NCBI GenBank assembly: GCA_002393555.1
Contig: DGSP01000009.1
Span: 1-21,928, forward strand
Source of the DNA: Prevotellaceae bacterium UBA4359
GTDB lineage: Bacteria > Bacteroidota > Bacteroidia > Bacteroidales > Bacteroidaceae
Direction: 5' to 3'
Length of the DNA stretch: 21,928 nt
In this document: in pieces, positions 7,553 through 14,779 of the stretch
Layout: the number at the start of each line of letters is the position of its first letter
How positions within the stretch are numbered: the first letter of the stretch is position 1
Translations under genes and position numbers: made by a program
Notes under the pieces: generated by a model
The model's database searches: none
What the model saw: only the letters and a program-made list of their open reading frames with translations
Told to the model about the DNA's origin: nothing

Positions 7553-9677
7553 GAATCAACAAGAAACTATGAACAACGTAATGTCAACGGCAGAAGCAGA
7601 AACGCCTTCAGTGGAGACAGAACAACTTATTGCAGAAGCAGAACCGCCTATGTCAGAGGAAGGAAGCACTGTGGATGCCTTCAAGGCCACAGAAAGCACC
7701 TTCGAGTCGTTAGGTGTGTCGGGCGAAATCCTCCGTGCCATCAAGGAAATGGGCTATGTCAGCCCCATGCCTGTGCAGGAAAAAGTGATTCCCTATCTGC
7801 TCGGCCACAACAACGACGTGGTGGCACTGGCACAGACGGGTACAGGCAAGACGGCGGCCTACGGACTGCCTGTGTTGCAGAAGATTGACACCAGTCGCAA
7901 CGAAGTGCAGGCCATCATCATGGCACCCACCCGCGAACTGTGTCTGCAAATCACCGACGACCTGAAAGACTATTCCAAGTATATCAAAGGGTTGCACGTG
8001 CTGGCCGTGTATGGCGGTGCGAGCATCGAGCCTCAGATTCGTGCGCTGAAGAAAGGTGTACAAGTCATCGTGGCCACGCCTGGCCGCCTGGTTGACCTCA
8101 TGGAGCGCAAGGTGGCCAAACTTGGCACCGTGGAGAACGTGGTGCTGGACGAGGCCGACGAGATGCTCAACATGGGTTTCTCCGAGAGCATCGACGCCAT
8201 CCTGGCTGGTGTGCCAGCCGAGCGCAACACGCTCCTCTTCTCCGCCACCATGAGCAAGGAGATAGAGCGCATCTCCAAGAACTACCTCCACGATGCCAAG
8301 GAAATTGTGGTGGGTAGCCGCAACGAAGGGGCTGAGCATGTGAACCACATCTATTATATGGTCAGTGCGCGCGACAAGTACAACGCCCTGAAGCGCATAG
8401 CCGACTATTATCCAGAGATTTACGCCATCATCTTCTGCCGCACCCGCATGGAAACACAGGAGGTGGCCGACAAACTCATTCGCGATGGCTACAATGCCGA
8501 ATCCCTCCACGGCGAACTCTCGCAGGCACAGCGCGACCTGACCATGCAGAAGTTCCGTCAGCACCGTGTGCAACTGCTCGTGGCCACCGATGTGGCAGCG
8601 CGTGGCCTGGACGTGGACGAACTCACCCACGTCATCAACTACGGCCTGCCCGACGACATTGAGAGTTACACCCACCGTTCGGGCCGCACGGGTCGTGCAG
8701 GACGTTCCGGCACCTCCATCTCCATCATCCACGTGAAGGAGAAAGGAAAGGTGCGCGCCATCGAGAAGCAGATACAGAAGAAGTTTGTGCCTGGCATCCT
8801 GCCCACGGGTCAGGAAATCTGTGCCAAGCAACTCTATAAAGTCATCGACGACATCGAGAAGGTCGAGGTGGATGAAGAGGAGATTGCTCCCTTCCTCCCC
8901 GAGGTCTATCGCAAGTTCGACATGATGGAGAAGGAAGACCTCATCAAGCGCATGGTGTCGATGGAGTTCAACACCTTCCTCAACTACTACAAGAATGCCC
9001 CCGAAATCATCCAGCCCTCGGAGAAAGGCGACCGCAAGGGCAAGGCCGACGGCTTTGGCGAGAAACGTGTCCGTGGCGACCGTGGAGGCCGCTCTCGTGG
9101 CGGTGAGCGCAGCCGCACTGCTGAGGCTGGCTACACGCGCCTCTTCATCAATCTGGGCAAGAAAGACGGCATCAACCCCAAGGTCTTCATGGGCTTCATC
9201 AACCGTGTGGCACAGGGTCAGCACATCGACCTGGGCCGCATCGACCTCATGCAGAACTTCTCCTTCTTCGAGGTGCCAGAAGAGCAGACGAAAGCCGTGC
9301 TCAACGTGCTCAACGGCACCGACTTCGATGGCCGCATGGTGAATGTGGAAGTGACCGACCAGCCCGAAGGCCAGCGTGGCGGCGAGAAGAAACGTGGCAG
9401 AAAAGATGATGAAGGAGGATCCCGTTCCGTGAGGGGCGAGCGCAATGCCAGTCGTGCCGACCGTCGTGGCGACCGTGGCGGCCGTTGGGCAGACGACCGA
9501 AAGCCTAAGAAAGGCAGCGGTGTGATACGCGGAGGTGCGGCCAAACCTCGCCACGAAGAGAACGGACACACCGAAGACCACACCCCCCGAGGAGCAGCCG
9601 CATGGGCCAAGTTCTTCGAAGGGCAGGTGGAGTCACAGCCCTTCTACGAGGCTTTCAAGAAGAAAAAAAAGAAATAA
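7539..9677 (+). CDS. deaD: DEAD-box ATP-dependent RNA helicase with DbpA-like RNA-binding domain (DeaD/CsdA type)
   Basis: This 712-residue cytosolic helicase probably remodels RNA in ribosome assembly, mRNA decay or cold adaptation, as DeaD/CsdA does. The helicase motifs are in order: an aromatic Q-motif region (FESLGVS to PMPVQ), AQTGTGKT (Lys104), PTRELCLQ, TPGRLVD, DEAD (204-207), SAT (about 235), ATDVAARGLD and HRSGRTGRAG (from His379). Residues about 532-608 resemble the DbpA RNA-binding domain (YTRLFINLGKKDGINP). This domain is flanked by Arg/Gly/Asp-rich disordered segments, and the protein ends in a lysine run. I chose the ATG at 7539, inside the end of the kinase gene; TTG at 7527 or ATGs at 7569 and 7581 are alternatives. 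The first 50 residues are acidic and poorly conserved in type. Confidence 0.95.
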   Translation: MEEIKNQQETMNNVMSTAEAETPSVETEQLIAEAEPPMSEEGSTVDAFKATESTFESLGVSGEILRAIKEMGYVSPMPVQEKVIPYLLGHNNDVVALAQTGTGKTAAYGLPVLQKIDTSRNEVQAIIMAPTRELCLQITDDLKDYSKYIKGLHVLAVYGGASIEPQIRALKKGVQVIVATPGRLVDLMERKVAKLGTVENVVLDEADEMLNMGFSESIDAILAGVPAERNTLLFSATMSKEIERISKNYLHDAKEIVVGSRNEGAEHVNHIYYMVSARDKYNALKRIADYYPEIYAIIFCRTRMETQEVADKLIRDGYNAESLHGELSQAQRDLTMQKFRQHRVQLLVATDVAARGLDVDELTHVINYGLPDDIESYTHRSGRTGRAGRSGTSISIIHVKEKGKVRAIEKQIQKKFVPGILPTGQEICAKQLYKVIDDIEKVEVDEEEIAPFLPEVYRKFDMMEKEDLIKRMVSMEFNTFLNYYKNAPEIIQPSEKGDRKGKADGFGEKRVRGDRGGRSRGGERSRTAEAGYTRLFINLGKKDGINPKVFMGFINRVAQGQHIDLGRIDLMQNFSFFEVPEEQTKAVLNVLNGTDFDGRMVNVEVTDQPEGQRGGEKKRGRKDDEGGSRSVRGERNASRADRRGDRGGRWADDRKPKKGSGVIRGGAAKPRHEENGHTEDHTPRGAAAWAKFFEGQVESQPFYEAFKKKKKK

Positions 9678-9690
9678 CCCCCCCACCAGC

Positions 9691-9713
9691 GTGAAGCGGT
9701 TCCCCCGCTTCAC
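9691..9713 (+). other. Hairpin between the helicase stop and the next start
   Basis: GTGAAGCGG (9691-9699) pairs perfectly with CCGCTTCAC (9705-9713) around a 5-nt loop, 11 bp before the next ATG. No U-tract follows (ctaatatt), so a classical terminator is unlikely. It could stabilise the upstream transcript end or influence initiation of the next gene. Confidence 0.55.
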
Positions 9714-9724
9714 CTAATATTCAC

Positions 9725-11614
9725 ATGTCTATGGAAGAATACAACTGGAAAGGTCTCTACACCGACCTCCACGGTGACTTCAACACCGATGAACCCAAGC
9801 CGCTCATCGGCATCACGGGCAACTACGCCAACGAGACTTGCACCTTGGCCGAAGGCTACTATCAGTCGGTGCTGCAGGCTGGCGGCATCCCCCTCATCAT
9901 TCCTCCCTTCTGGCCCGACGACCGCTTGGGCGAACTGCTCGACCGCCTCGACGGCATCCTCTTCAGCGGTGGTGGCGACATCAACCCCCTGCTGTTGGGC
10001 GAGGAGCCCATCCGCGAACTGCACAGCATCACGCCCGAACGCGACATGCAGGAGATGCTTTTGGCCCGCATGGCCTACGACCGTCAGATTCCCATGCTGG
10101 GCATCTGCAAAGGCATCCAAGTCATCAACGCGGCCCTTGGTGGCACCAACTACCAAGATATCTACTCCCAGCGCAAAGGCACCCACATCAAGCATAGCCA
10201 GGACCAAGACCGCCGCTTCCCCTCCCACACGGTGCGCTTCACCGCCACCTCCCTGCTGGCCTCGCTGTTCTCCGAGTTTCTCGGCGGAGCGAATGTTGTA
10301 CCAGCCGAATGTGCTGCAACCGAGTTGCAGCAGACGGAACCCACCTACAGGCTGGCCGTCAACTCCTTCCACCACCAGGCCTGCAAAGACGTGGCTCCCG
10401 GTCTGAAAGTCTCTGCCGTGAGCGAGGACGGCATCATCGAGGCCGTGGAAAGCAGCGAGTTCAAGTCCATCTTGGCCGTACAGTGGCATCCCGAAACCTA
10501 CATCCTGCGCGGCGACCACTTCATGATGCCCATCTTCGACTGGCTCATCGACGAGAGCACCGAGTTCAAGCGGGCCAAGACCCTGCACGGCAAGATGCTC
10601 ACTCTCGACAGCCATTGCGACACACCTATGTTCTTCCGTCAGGGCATCAACTTCGCCTCGCGCGACCCCAAGATACTCGTTGACCTCCACAAGATGACCG
10701 AAGGACACCTCGATGCCACCATCATGGTAGCCTATCTGGAGCAGCAGGAGCGCGACGAGGCATCGCTGGAGAATGCCACAGCCAAGGCCAACCAGATTCT
10801 CACTCAGATAGAAGAGATGGCAGCCCAGAACTGCACCGCTGTCGATATTGCCTACACGCCCGACGACCTCTGGGACCTGAAGCGTGAGGGCAAGCACGCC
10901 ATCATGCTCGGCATCGAGAACGGCTATGCCATTGGCAAGGACCTCAGCAACGTGGAGAAGTTCCGCGAGAGAGGCGTGGTGTATATGACTCTCTGCCACA
11001 ACGGCGACAACGACATCTGCGACTCTGCCCGTGGGCAGCACGAACATGGCGGTGTGAGCGAGTTTGGGGCGAAAGTGATTCAGGAGATGAACCGCGTGGG
11101 CATGATGGTCGATTTGAGCCATGCCAGCGAGGACAGTTTCTACGATGCTCTCCGCCTGAGCAAGACGCCCATCGTGTGCAGCCATTCCTCTGCCCGTGCT
11201 CTGTGCGACCATCCGCGCAATCTGACCGACGAGCAGATGCGCGCACTGGCCAAGGCCGGCGGTGTGGCTCAGGTGACGCTCTACCACGGATTCCTTGTGA
11301 AGGACTCCGTCGATTATAACCCGCAGAATCAGGTTCGTGCCTTTGGCTCATCGGCCCAGGGTGTAACCGAGGCCACCATCCTCGATGCCATTGAGCATCT
11401 CAACCACATGGTCAACGTGATGGGCATTGAGCACGTGGGCATTGGCACCGACTTTGACGGCGACGGTGGCATTCGTGGCTGTGCCTCGGCCAGCGAACTC
11501 ATCAACTTCACGCGCCGGCTGCTGCGCGAACGCTACACCGATGAGCAGATTCAGATGATTTGGGGCGGCAACTTCCTCCGCGTCATGCGAGAGGTGCAAG
11601 CCTACAAGGGATAA
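9725..11614 (+). CDS. Fusion of class I amidotransferase-like hydrolase (peptidase C26) and M19 membrane-dipeptidase family
   Basis: This 629-residue protein joins two complete hydrolase domains. Residues about 18-280 match the PuuD/gamma-glutamyl hydrolase type: ILFSGGGDINP, nucleophile elbow GICKG (Cys128) and QWHPE (His255, Glu257). Residues about 290-629 match M19 dipeptidases, with all expected zinc ligands: HCD (His297, Asp299), GIENG (Glu398), DLSH (His466), SHSSA (His487) and the catalytic-region Asp in GTDFDG (Asp576). There is no signal peptide, so it should act in the cytosol. A combined role in degrading gamma-glutamyl peptides and then the released dipeptides is an inference. The start is ATG 9725, with an in-frame ATG at 9731 as an alternative. 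It is the last gene of the rightward block. Confidence 0.9.
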   Translation: MSMEEYNWKGLYTDLHGDFNTDEPKPLIGITGNYANETCTLAEGYYQSVLQAGGIPLIIPPFWPDDRLGELLDRLDGILFSGGGDINPLLLGEEPIRELHSITPERDMQEMLLARMAYDRQIPMLGICKGIQVINAALGGTNYQDIYSQRKGTHIKHSQDQDRRFPSHTVRFTATSLLASLFSEFLGGANVVPAECAATELQQTEPTYRLAVNSFHHQACKDVAPGLKVSAVSEDGIIEAVESSEFKSILAVQWHPETYILRGDHFMMPIFDWLIDESTEFKRAKTLHGKMLTLDSHCDTPMFFRQGINFASRDPKILVDLHKMTEGHLDATIMVAYLEQQERDEASLENATAKANQILTQIEEMAAQNCTAVDIAYTPDDLWDLKREGKHAIMLGIENGYAIGKDLSNVEKFRERGVVYMTLCHNGDNDICDSARGQHEHGGVSEFGAKVIQEMNRVGMMVDLSHASEDSFYDALRLSKTPIVCSHSSARALCDHPRNLTDEQMRALAKAGGVAQVTLYHGFLVKDSVDYNPQNQVRAFGSSAQGVTEATILDAIEHLNHMVNVMGIEHVGIGTDFDGDGGIRGCASASELINFTRRLLRERYTDEQIQMIWGGNFLRVMREVQAYKG

Positions 11615-11649
11615 GCCTCCCTTTCAGTCCTCCATTTTTTATATAATGT

Positions 11650-11668
11650 GTTGCGATTCAGTCGCAAC
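11650..11668. other. Short hairpin after the C26-M19 fusion gene
   Basis: GTTGCGA and TCGCAAC pair perfectly around a 5-nt loop, 35 bp after the stop codon and just before the main terminator. No U-tract follows on either strand, so by itself it is not a clear terminator. It may protect a transcript end. Confidence 0.5.
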
Positions 11669-11677
11669 TCCATCCAC

Positions 11678-11725
11678 ACAAGAAGGGGAATGAGCCTGTC
11701 AGGTTCATTCCCCTTCTTGTTGTCC
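11678..11725. terminator. Strong intrinsic terminator between convergent genes
   Basis: ACAAGAAGGGGAATGA (11678-11693) pairs perfectly over 16 bp with its complement at 11705-11720, and CCTG/CAGG adds inner pairs near the loop. The plus strand continues into a T-rich run (tgtcctttt). The hairpin lies between the C26-M19 gene (rightward, ending 11614) and the prolyl isomerase gene (leftward, ending 11859), so it could serve both. Confidence 0.85.
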
Positions 11726-11744
11726 TTTTGGTACACTTCCGTTG

Positions 11745-11827
11745 CCTCAAAACAGGTGTGACTCACACCTATGGTAGGGGTGTGACTCAGACCTATGGGA
11801 TAGGTGTGACTCACACCTGTTTTGAGG
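11745..11827. repeat. 83-bp palindrome made of three 24-bp repeats, each a small palindrome
   Basis: AGGTGTGACTCACACCT, a 17-bp palindrome around a central C, occurs exactly at 11754-11770 and again at 11802-11818. A diverged copy lies between them. The three centres are at 11762, 11786 and 11810, an exact 24-bp period. CCTCAAAAC (11745) and GTTTTGAGG (ending 11827) flank the set, making one large inverted repeat centred on 11786. By my count 34 of 41 positions per arm pair, and the outer 28 differ at one. Because 24 is a multiple of 3, both strands stay open and give 8-residue peptide repeats (plus-strand type GVTHTYGR), but I do not call these coding. Confidence 0.88.
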
Positions 11828-11858
11828 AATTGGAGTTGTCCTTTTGGTTGGTTTTCTG

Positions 11859-12467
11859 TCAGAGCACCTTCAAGAGTTCCACATCGAAGATGAGGGTGGC
11901 GAAAGGTGGAATCATGGCTCCTGCCCCACCCTCGCCATAGGCCAGCATGTAGGGGATGTAGAAGCGGTACTTGGCGCCCTCGCCCATCAGTTGCACACCT
12001 TCGGTCCAGCCGGCGATGACCTGTTGCAGGCCGAAGTCGGCAGGCTGGTTGCGCTTGTAACTGCTGTCGAACACGGTGCCGTCGAGCAGGCGGCCCTCGT
12101 AGTGACAGCGCACGGTGTTGGTGGCTTTCGGCTTCTTGCCTGTGCCCTCGGTCAGCACCTCATATTGCAGACCGCTCTTGGTCACGTTGATGCCCTCCTT
12201 CTTGGCGTTCTCGGCCAGGAACTTGGCACCCTCCTCCTTGGCAGCCTTTCCTGCCTCAGCCTTGGCTGCGTTCTGCTTCTGTTCCAGTTCGCGGAAGAAA
12301 GTGTTGACAATCTGCTGACCCTCCTGATGGCTCACCTTCAGGTCGTTGTCGGCAAGCACGTCGGCGATGGATGCAGCGAAATCTTCAATCACGAGGCTGC
12401 CTTTCAGCCCCATCTGCTTCAGTTGCTGCCCAATGCCGAGACCGAGCGCATAACTTAATTTATCCAT
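11859..12467 (-). CDS. fklB: FKBP-type peptidyl-prolyl cis-trans isomerase (FklB/Mip-like, cytosolic)
   Basis: This 202-residue protein has a helical N-terminal dimerisation half (residues 1-90, including LSYALGLGIGQQLKQMG) and a C-terminal FKBP domain. The FKBP domain shows YEGRLLDGTVFDSS, VIAGWTEG, LAYGEGGAGAMIPPF and the closing LIFDVELLKVL, the usual rotamase pocket residues. It catalyses cis-trans isomerisation at proline bonds and assists folding. Unlike FkpA or Mip there is no signal peptide, so it matches cytosolic FklB. It is transcribed leftward from the symmetrical promoter region shared with ychF. A 15-bp palindrome in its leader (12496-12510) is a candidate operator. It ends next to the 24-bp palindrome cluster. 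Confidence 0.92.
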   Translation of the reverse strand: MDKLSYALGLGIGQQLKQMGLKGSLVIEDFAASIADVLADNDLKVSHQEGQQIVNTFFRELEQKQNAAKAEAGKAAKEEGAKFLAENAKKEGINVTKSGLQYEVLTEGTGKKPKATNTVRCHYEGRLLDGTVFDSSYKRNQPADFGLQQVIAGWTEGVQLMGEGAKYRFYIPYMLAYGEGGAGAMIPPFATLIFDVELLKVL

Positions 12468-12495
12468 TCGTAATGAGTTTTTAGTGGTTAAATTC

Positions 12496-12510
12496 TTGAC
12501 GAATCGTCAA
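12496..12510. promoter_or_regulatory. 15-bp palindrome TTGACGA-A-TCGTCAA in the fklB leader
   Basis: TTGACGA and TCGTCAA are perfect inverted halves around a single A. The site lies between the predicted fklB -7 box (12527 to 12520, minus strand) and its start codon at 12467, near the expected transcription start. This is a sensible position for a repressor site or a 5' UTR hairpin. No binding protein is suggested by the sequence. Confidence 0.45.
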
Positions 12511-12517
12511 ATTCGGC

Positions 12518-12559
12518 TGCAAAGTTAGGCTTTTTCGGCGAATTTTGCCTAACTTTGCA
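12518..12559. promoter_or_regulatory. Symmetrical divergent promoter of fklB (minus) and ychF (plus)
   Basis: TGCAAAGTTAGGC (12518-12530) and GCCTAACTTTGCA (12547-12559) form a perfect 13-bp inverted repeat with a 16-bp spacer. Each arm contains TAACTTTG, which fits the Bacteroidetes -7 box TAnnTTTG: 12550-12557 reads right to ychF and 12527-12520 reads left to fklB. Leaders would be about 40 and 50 nt. The -33 position of each promoter would fall on or near the -7 box of the other, so the two promoters may compete. I found no good TTTG -33 element for either. Confidence 0.6.
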
Positions 12560-12597
12560 CCAAATTAAGTAACAGACAATCAGAAAAAGAGTAAGAT

Positions 12598-13701
12598 ATG
12601 GCTTTGAAAGCAGGAATTGTGGGTTTGCCGAATGTGGGTAAATCAACGCTGTTTAATTGTTTGTCGAGCGCAAAGGCGCAAGCGGCAAACTTTCCTTTTT
12701 GTACGATTGACGCGCAGTTGGGACAGGTGAGTGTGCCCGACGAGCGACTGACCAAACTGGCCGAACTGGTGCATCCGGGACGGATTGTGCCGGCTGTGTG
12801 CGACATTGTGGATATTGCCGGACTGGTGAAAGGCGCGAGTCAGGGCGAGGGACTGGGCAACCAGTTTCTGGGCAACATCAGGGAGTGCGATGCCATCATC
12901 CACGTGCTGCGTTGTTTCGACAACGGCAACATTGTGCATGTGGACGGCTCGGTTGACCCAGTGAGGGATAAGGAAATCATCGACACGGAATTGCAACTGA
13001 AGGACCTCGAAACGGTGGAGGCCCGCCTGAAGAAGACGGAGAAACTGGCCAATGTGGGCCACGACAAGAATGCCAAAGTGGAATATGGGCTGCTGCTGCG
13101 CTATAAGGAGGCCCTGGAGAAGGGGCTTTCGGCACGTACCGTCGTGCCTGAGAACGATGAAGAGGTGTTGGCGGCCAAGCAGATGTTCCTGCTCACCACC
13201 AAGCCGGTGCTGTATGTGTGCAACGTGGATGATGCCAGCGCAAAGACGGGCAATGCCTATGTGGAGAGAGTGCGTGAGGCCATCAAGGGCGAAGAGGCAG
13301 AACTCATCATCATCAGCGCCCAGACCGAGGCCGACATTGCCGAACTGGAGAGTTATGAGGAGAAGCAGATGTTCTTGGAGGATATGGGCTTGGAGGAGAG
13401 CGGCTGCAACCGCCTCATCAAGGCCATCTATGCCCTGCTGAACTTGCAGACCTTCATCACCGCCGGCGAGATGGAGGTGAAGGCGTGGACTTTCCGCAAG
13501 GGATGGAAGGCTCCGCAGTGTGCAGGAGTCATCCATACTGATTTTGAAAAAGGCTTTATCCGTGCCGAGGTCATCAAGTATGAGGACTACATCAAGTATG
13601 GCAGCGAGGCGGCTGTGAGAGAGGCCGGAAAACTCGGCGTGGAAGGCAAGGACTATGTGGTGCAGGACGGCGACATCATGCACTTCAGGTTTAATGTCTA
13701 A
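12598..13701 (+). CDS. ychF: Ribosome-binding P-loop ATPase/GTPase YchF (EngD, OLA1 family)
   Basis: This 367-residue protein is the near-universal YchF/OLA1 ATPase, which binds ribosomes and affects translation and stress responses. The N-terminal G domain has the P-loop GLPNVGKST (from Gly9), the switch segment NFPFCTID and the Walker B region DIVDIAGLVKGAS. The NxxE-like G4 site is represented by NVDD; this departure from NKxD underlies the family's preference for ATP. A helical insertion follows, then the C-terminal TGS domain, ending in the typical DGDIMHFRFNV. Length is normal. The promoter is the divergent one shared with fklB. A 10-bp CCTAGG array begins just after its stop codon and leads to lgt. 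Confidence 0.96.
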   Translation: MALKAGIVGLPNVGKSTLFNCLSSAKAQAANFPFCTIDAQLGQVSVPDERLTKLAELVHPGRIVPAVCDIVDIAGLVKGASQGEGLGNQFLGNIRECDAIIHVLRCFDNGNIVHVDGSVDPVRDKEIIDTELQLKDLETVEARLKKTEKLANVGHDKNAKVEYGLLLRYKEALEKGLSARTVVPENDEEVLAAKQMFLLTTKPVLYVCNVDDASAKTGNAYVERVREAIKGEEAELIIISAQTEADIAELESYEEKQMFLEDMGLEESGCNRLIKAIYALLNLQTFITAGEMEVKAWTFRKGWKAPQCAGVIHTDFEKGFIRAEVIKYEDYIKYGSEAAVREAGKLGVEGKDYVVQDGDIMHFRFNV

Positions 13702-13702
13702 G

Positions 13703-13752
13703 CCTAAGCTTTCCTAGGACTGCCTAGGATAGCCTAGGAAACCCTAAGAAAC
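13703..13752. repeat. Tandem array B: five 10-bp units, consensus CCTARGNNNN
   Basis: Five units of exactly 10 bp lie between the ychF stop (ends 13701) and lgt (starts 13778): cctaagcttt, cctaggactg, cctaggatag, cctaggaaac and cctaagaaac. They share the CCTAGG core and 10-bp period of array A, with different variable bases. The array begins 1 bp after the stop codon. Confidence 0.85.
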
Positions 13753-13777
13753 ATATAATCACTATAACTCAAAAAGA

Positions 13778-14659
13778 ATGGAGACGCTTTTCATAGACTG
13801 GCAGCCCTCTGTGGAGGCTTTTTCGATAGGCTCTTTCAGCGTGAGGTGGTACTCGCTGCTATGGTGTGTGGGTCTGCTGTTGGCCTATCTTATTGTGCAG
13901 CAACTGTATCGGCAGCAGAAGATAGAGGAGGAGAAGTTTGAACCGCTGTTCTTCTACTGCTTTCTGGGTGTGCTGATAGGGGCGCGACTGGGTCACTGCA
14001 TCTTCTACGAACCAGGCTACTACCTGACCAGCATGAAGGGCTTTTGGGAAATGCTGTTGCCGATGCACCAGATGCCCGATGGCTCATGGAAGTTCACGGG
14101 CTACGAAGGACTGGCCTCGCATGGCGGCACCATCGGCCTCATCATCGCCATGGTGCTCTATTGGCGCAAGATGAAACTGAAACCTTGGGTGGTGATGGAC
14201 AACATTGCCATCGCTGTGCCCATGACGGCCTGCTGCATCAGGTTGGGCAATCTGATGAACTCGGAGATTGTGGGCGATGTGACCGATGTCTCTTGGGCCT
14301 TCATCTTCCACAGCCATGAGGCGATGGTGGATGGTGAACTGGTGCCTCGCCATCCGGCACAACTGTACGAAGCCCTCGCCTACCTCGTCATTTTTGCCGC
14401 AGGAGCGATGATTTACTGGCGGTGGTACAAGACCAAGGGCATGCCCGAAAAGTCGCCCACAGCGGTCGGAACGGGCTTTTATTTCGGTTTCTGCCTTGCC
14501 ACCATCTTCACCTTCCGCTTTTTCATCGAGTTTCTGAAGAAAGAACAGGTGGATTTCGAGCAGGGAATGCTCTTGGACATGGGCCAACTGCTCAGCATTC
14601 CCTTCGTGATATTAGGAGCATGGTGCATGCTCCGGGCAAAGAAAAAGGCTGCAAGTTGA
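13778..14659 (+). CDS. lgt: Prolipoprotein diacylglyceryl transferase
   Basis: This 293-residue inner-membrane enzyme transfers diacylglyceryl from phosphatidylglycerol to the lipobox cysteine of prolipoproteins, the first step of lipoprotein maturation. The Lgt signatures are present: ASHGGTIG (the HGG region), the strongly conserved RLGNLMNSEIVG, and RHPAQLYEA. Multiple hydrophobic segments give the expected multi-spanning topology (WYSLLWCVGLLLAYLIVQQL; GTIGLIIAMVLYW; YLVIFAAGAMIYW; and two near the C-terminus). The start follows an A-rich stretch (ctcaaaaagaATG) typical of Bacteroidetes leaders. The last codons, encoding KKKAAS, and the stop are part of an intrinsic terminator hairpin, so the end of the protein and the end of the transcript are encoded by the same bases. 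Confidence 0.96.
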   Translation: METLFIDWQPSVEAFSIGSFSVRWYSLLWCVGLLLAYLIVQQLYRQQKIEEEKFEPLFFYCFLGVLIGARLGHCIFYEPGYYLTSMKGFWEMLLPMHQMPDGSWKFTGYEGLASHGGTIGLIIAMVLYWRKMKLKPWVVMDNIAIAVPMTACCIRLGNLMNSEIVGDVTDVSWAFIFHSHEAMVDGELVPRHPAQLYEALAYLVIFAAGAMIYWRWYKTKGMPEKSPTAVGTGFYFGFCLATIFTFRFFIEFLKKEQVDFEQGMLLDMGQLLSIPFVILGAWCMLRAKKKAAS

Positions 14660-14672
14660 TTGCAGCCTTTTT
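14642..14672. terminator. Intrinsic terminator overlapping the lgt 3' end, probably bidirectional
   Basis: AAAAAGGCTGCAA (14642-14654) and TTGCAGCCTTTTT (14660-14672) form a perfect 13-bp stem. The 5-nt loop GTTGA contains the lgt stop TGA (14657-14659). The A5 and T5 ends give a U-run on either strand, so the hairpin could also stop leftward transcription arriving from argF'. Confidence 0.88.
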
Positions 14673-14689
14673 AGTTGTATAGTTTTTTT

Positions 14690-14779
14690 CTAGCCTTTCT
14701 AGCCTATCTAGCCATTCTAGTTTTTCTAGATTATCTAGTCTATCTAGCCTTTCTAGATTATCTAGCCAATATAGTCTTC
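14690..14779 (-). repeat. Tandem array C: ten 9-bp CTAG units between lgt and argF'
   Basis: Nine consecutive CTAG units with an exact 9-bp period run from 14690 to 14770, followed by a diverged unit that reaches the argF' stop codon. Plus-strand units include ctagccttt and ctagattat (twice each), ctagcctat, ctagccatt and ctagtctat. Read on the minus strand, the argF' mRNA sense, they become CTAGATAGG, CTAGATAGA, CTAGAATGG and similar, matching the style of arrays D and E. Confidence 0.9.

Noticed and set aside
7710..9581. Long minus-strand open frame antisense to the DEAD-box helicase gene
   Set aside because: Same shadow pattern (Val, His, Leu rich, no motif); the helicase motifs on the plus strand are unambiguous.
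9663..9672. A-run at the helicase 3' end as a programmed frameshift site
   Set aside because: The stop codon follows within a few bases and no useful alternative frame continues; it simply encodes a lysine tail.
11728..11940. Small plus-strand frame with 8-residue repeats (GVTHTYGR type)
   Set aside because: It is produced by the 24-bp palindromic repeat and runs antisense into fklB; no ribosome site or promoter, and the opposite strand is equally open.
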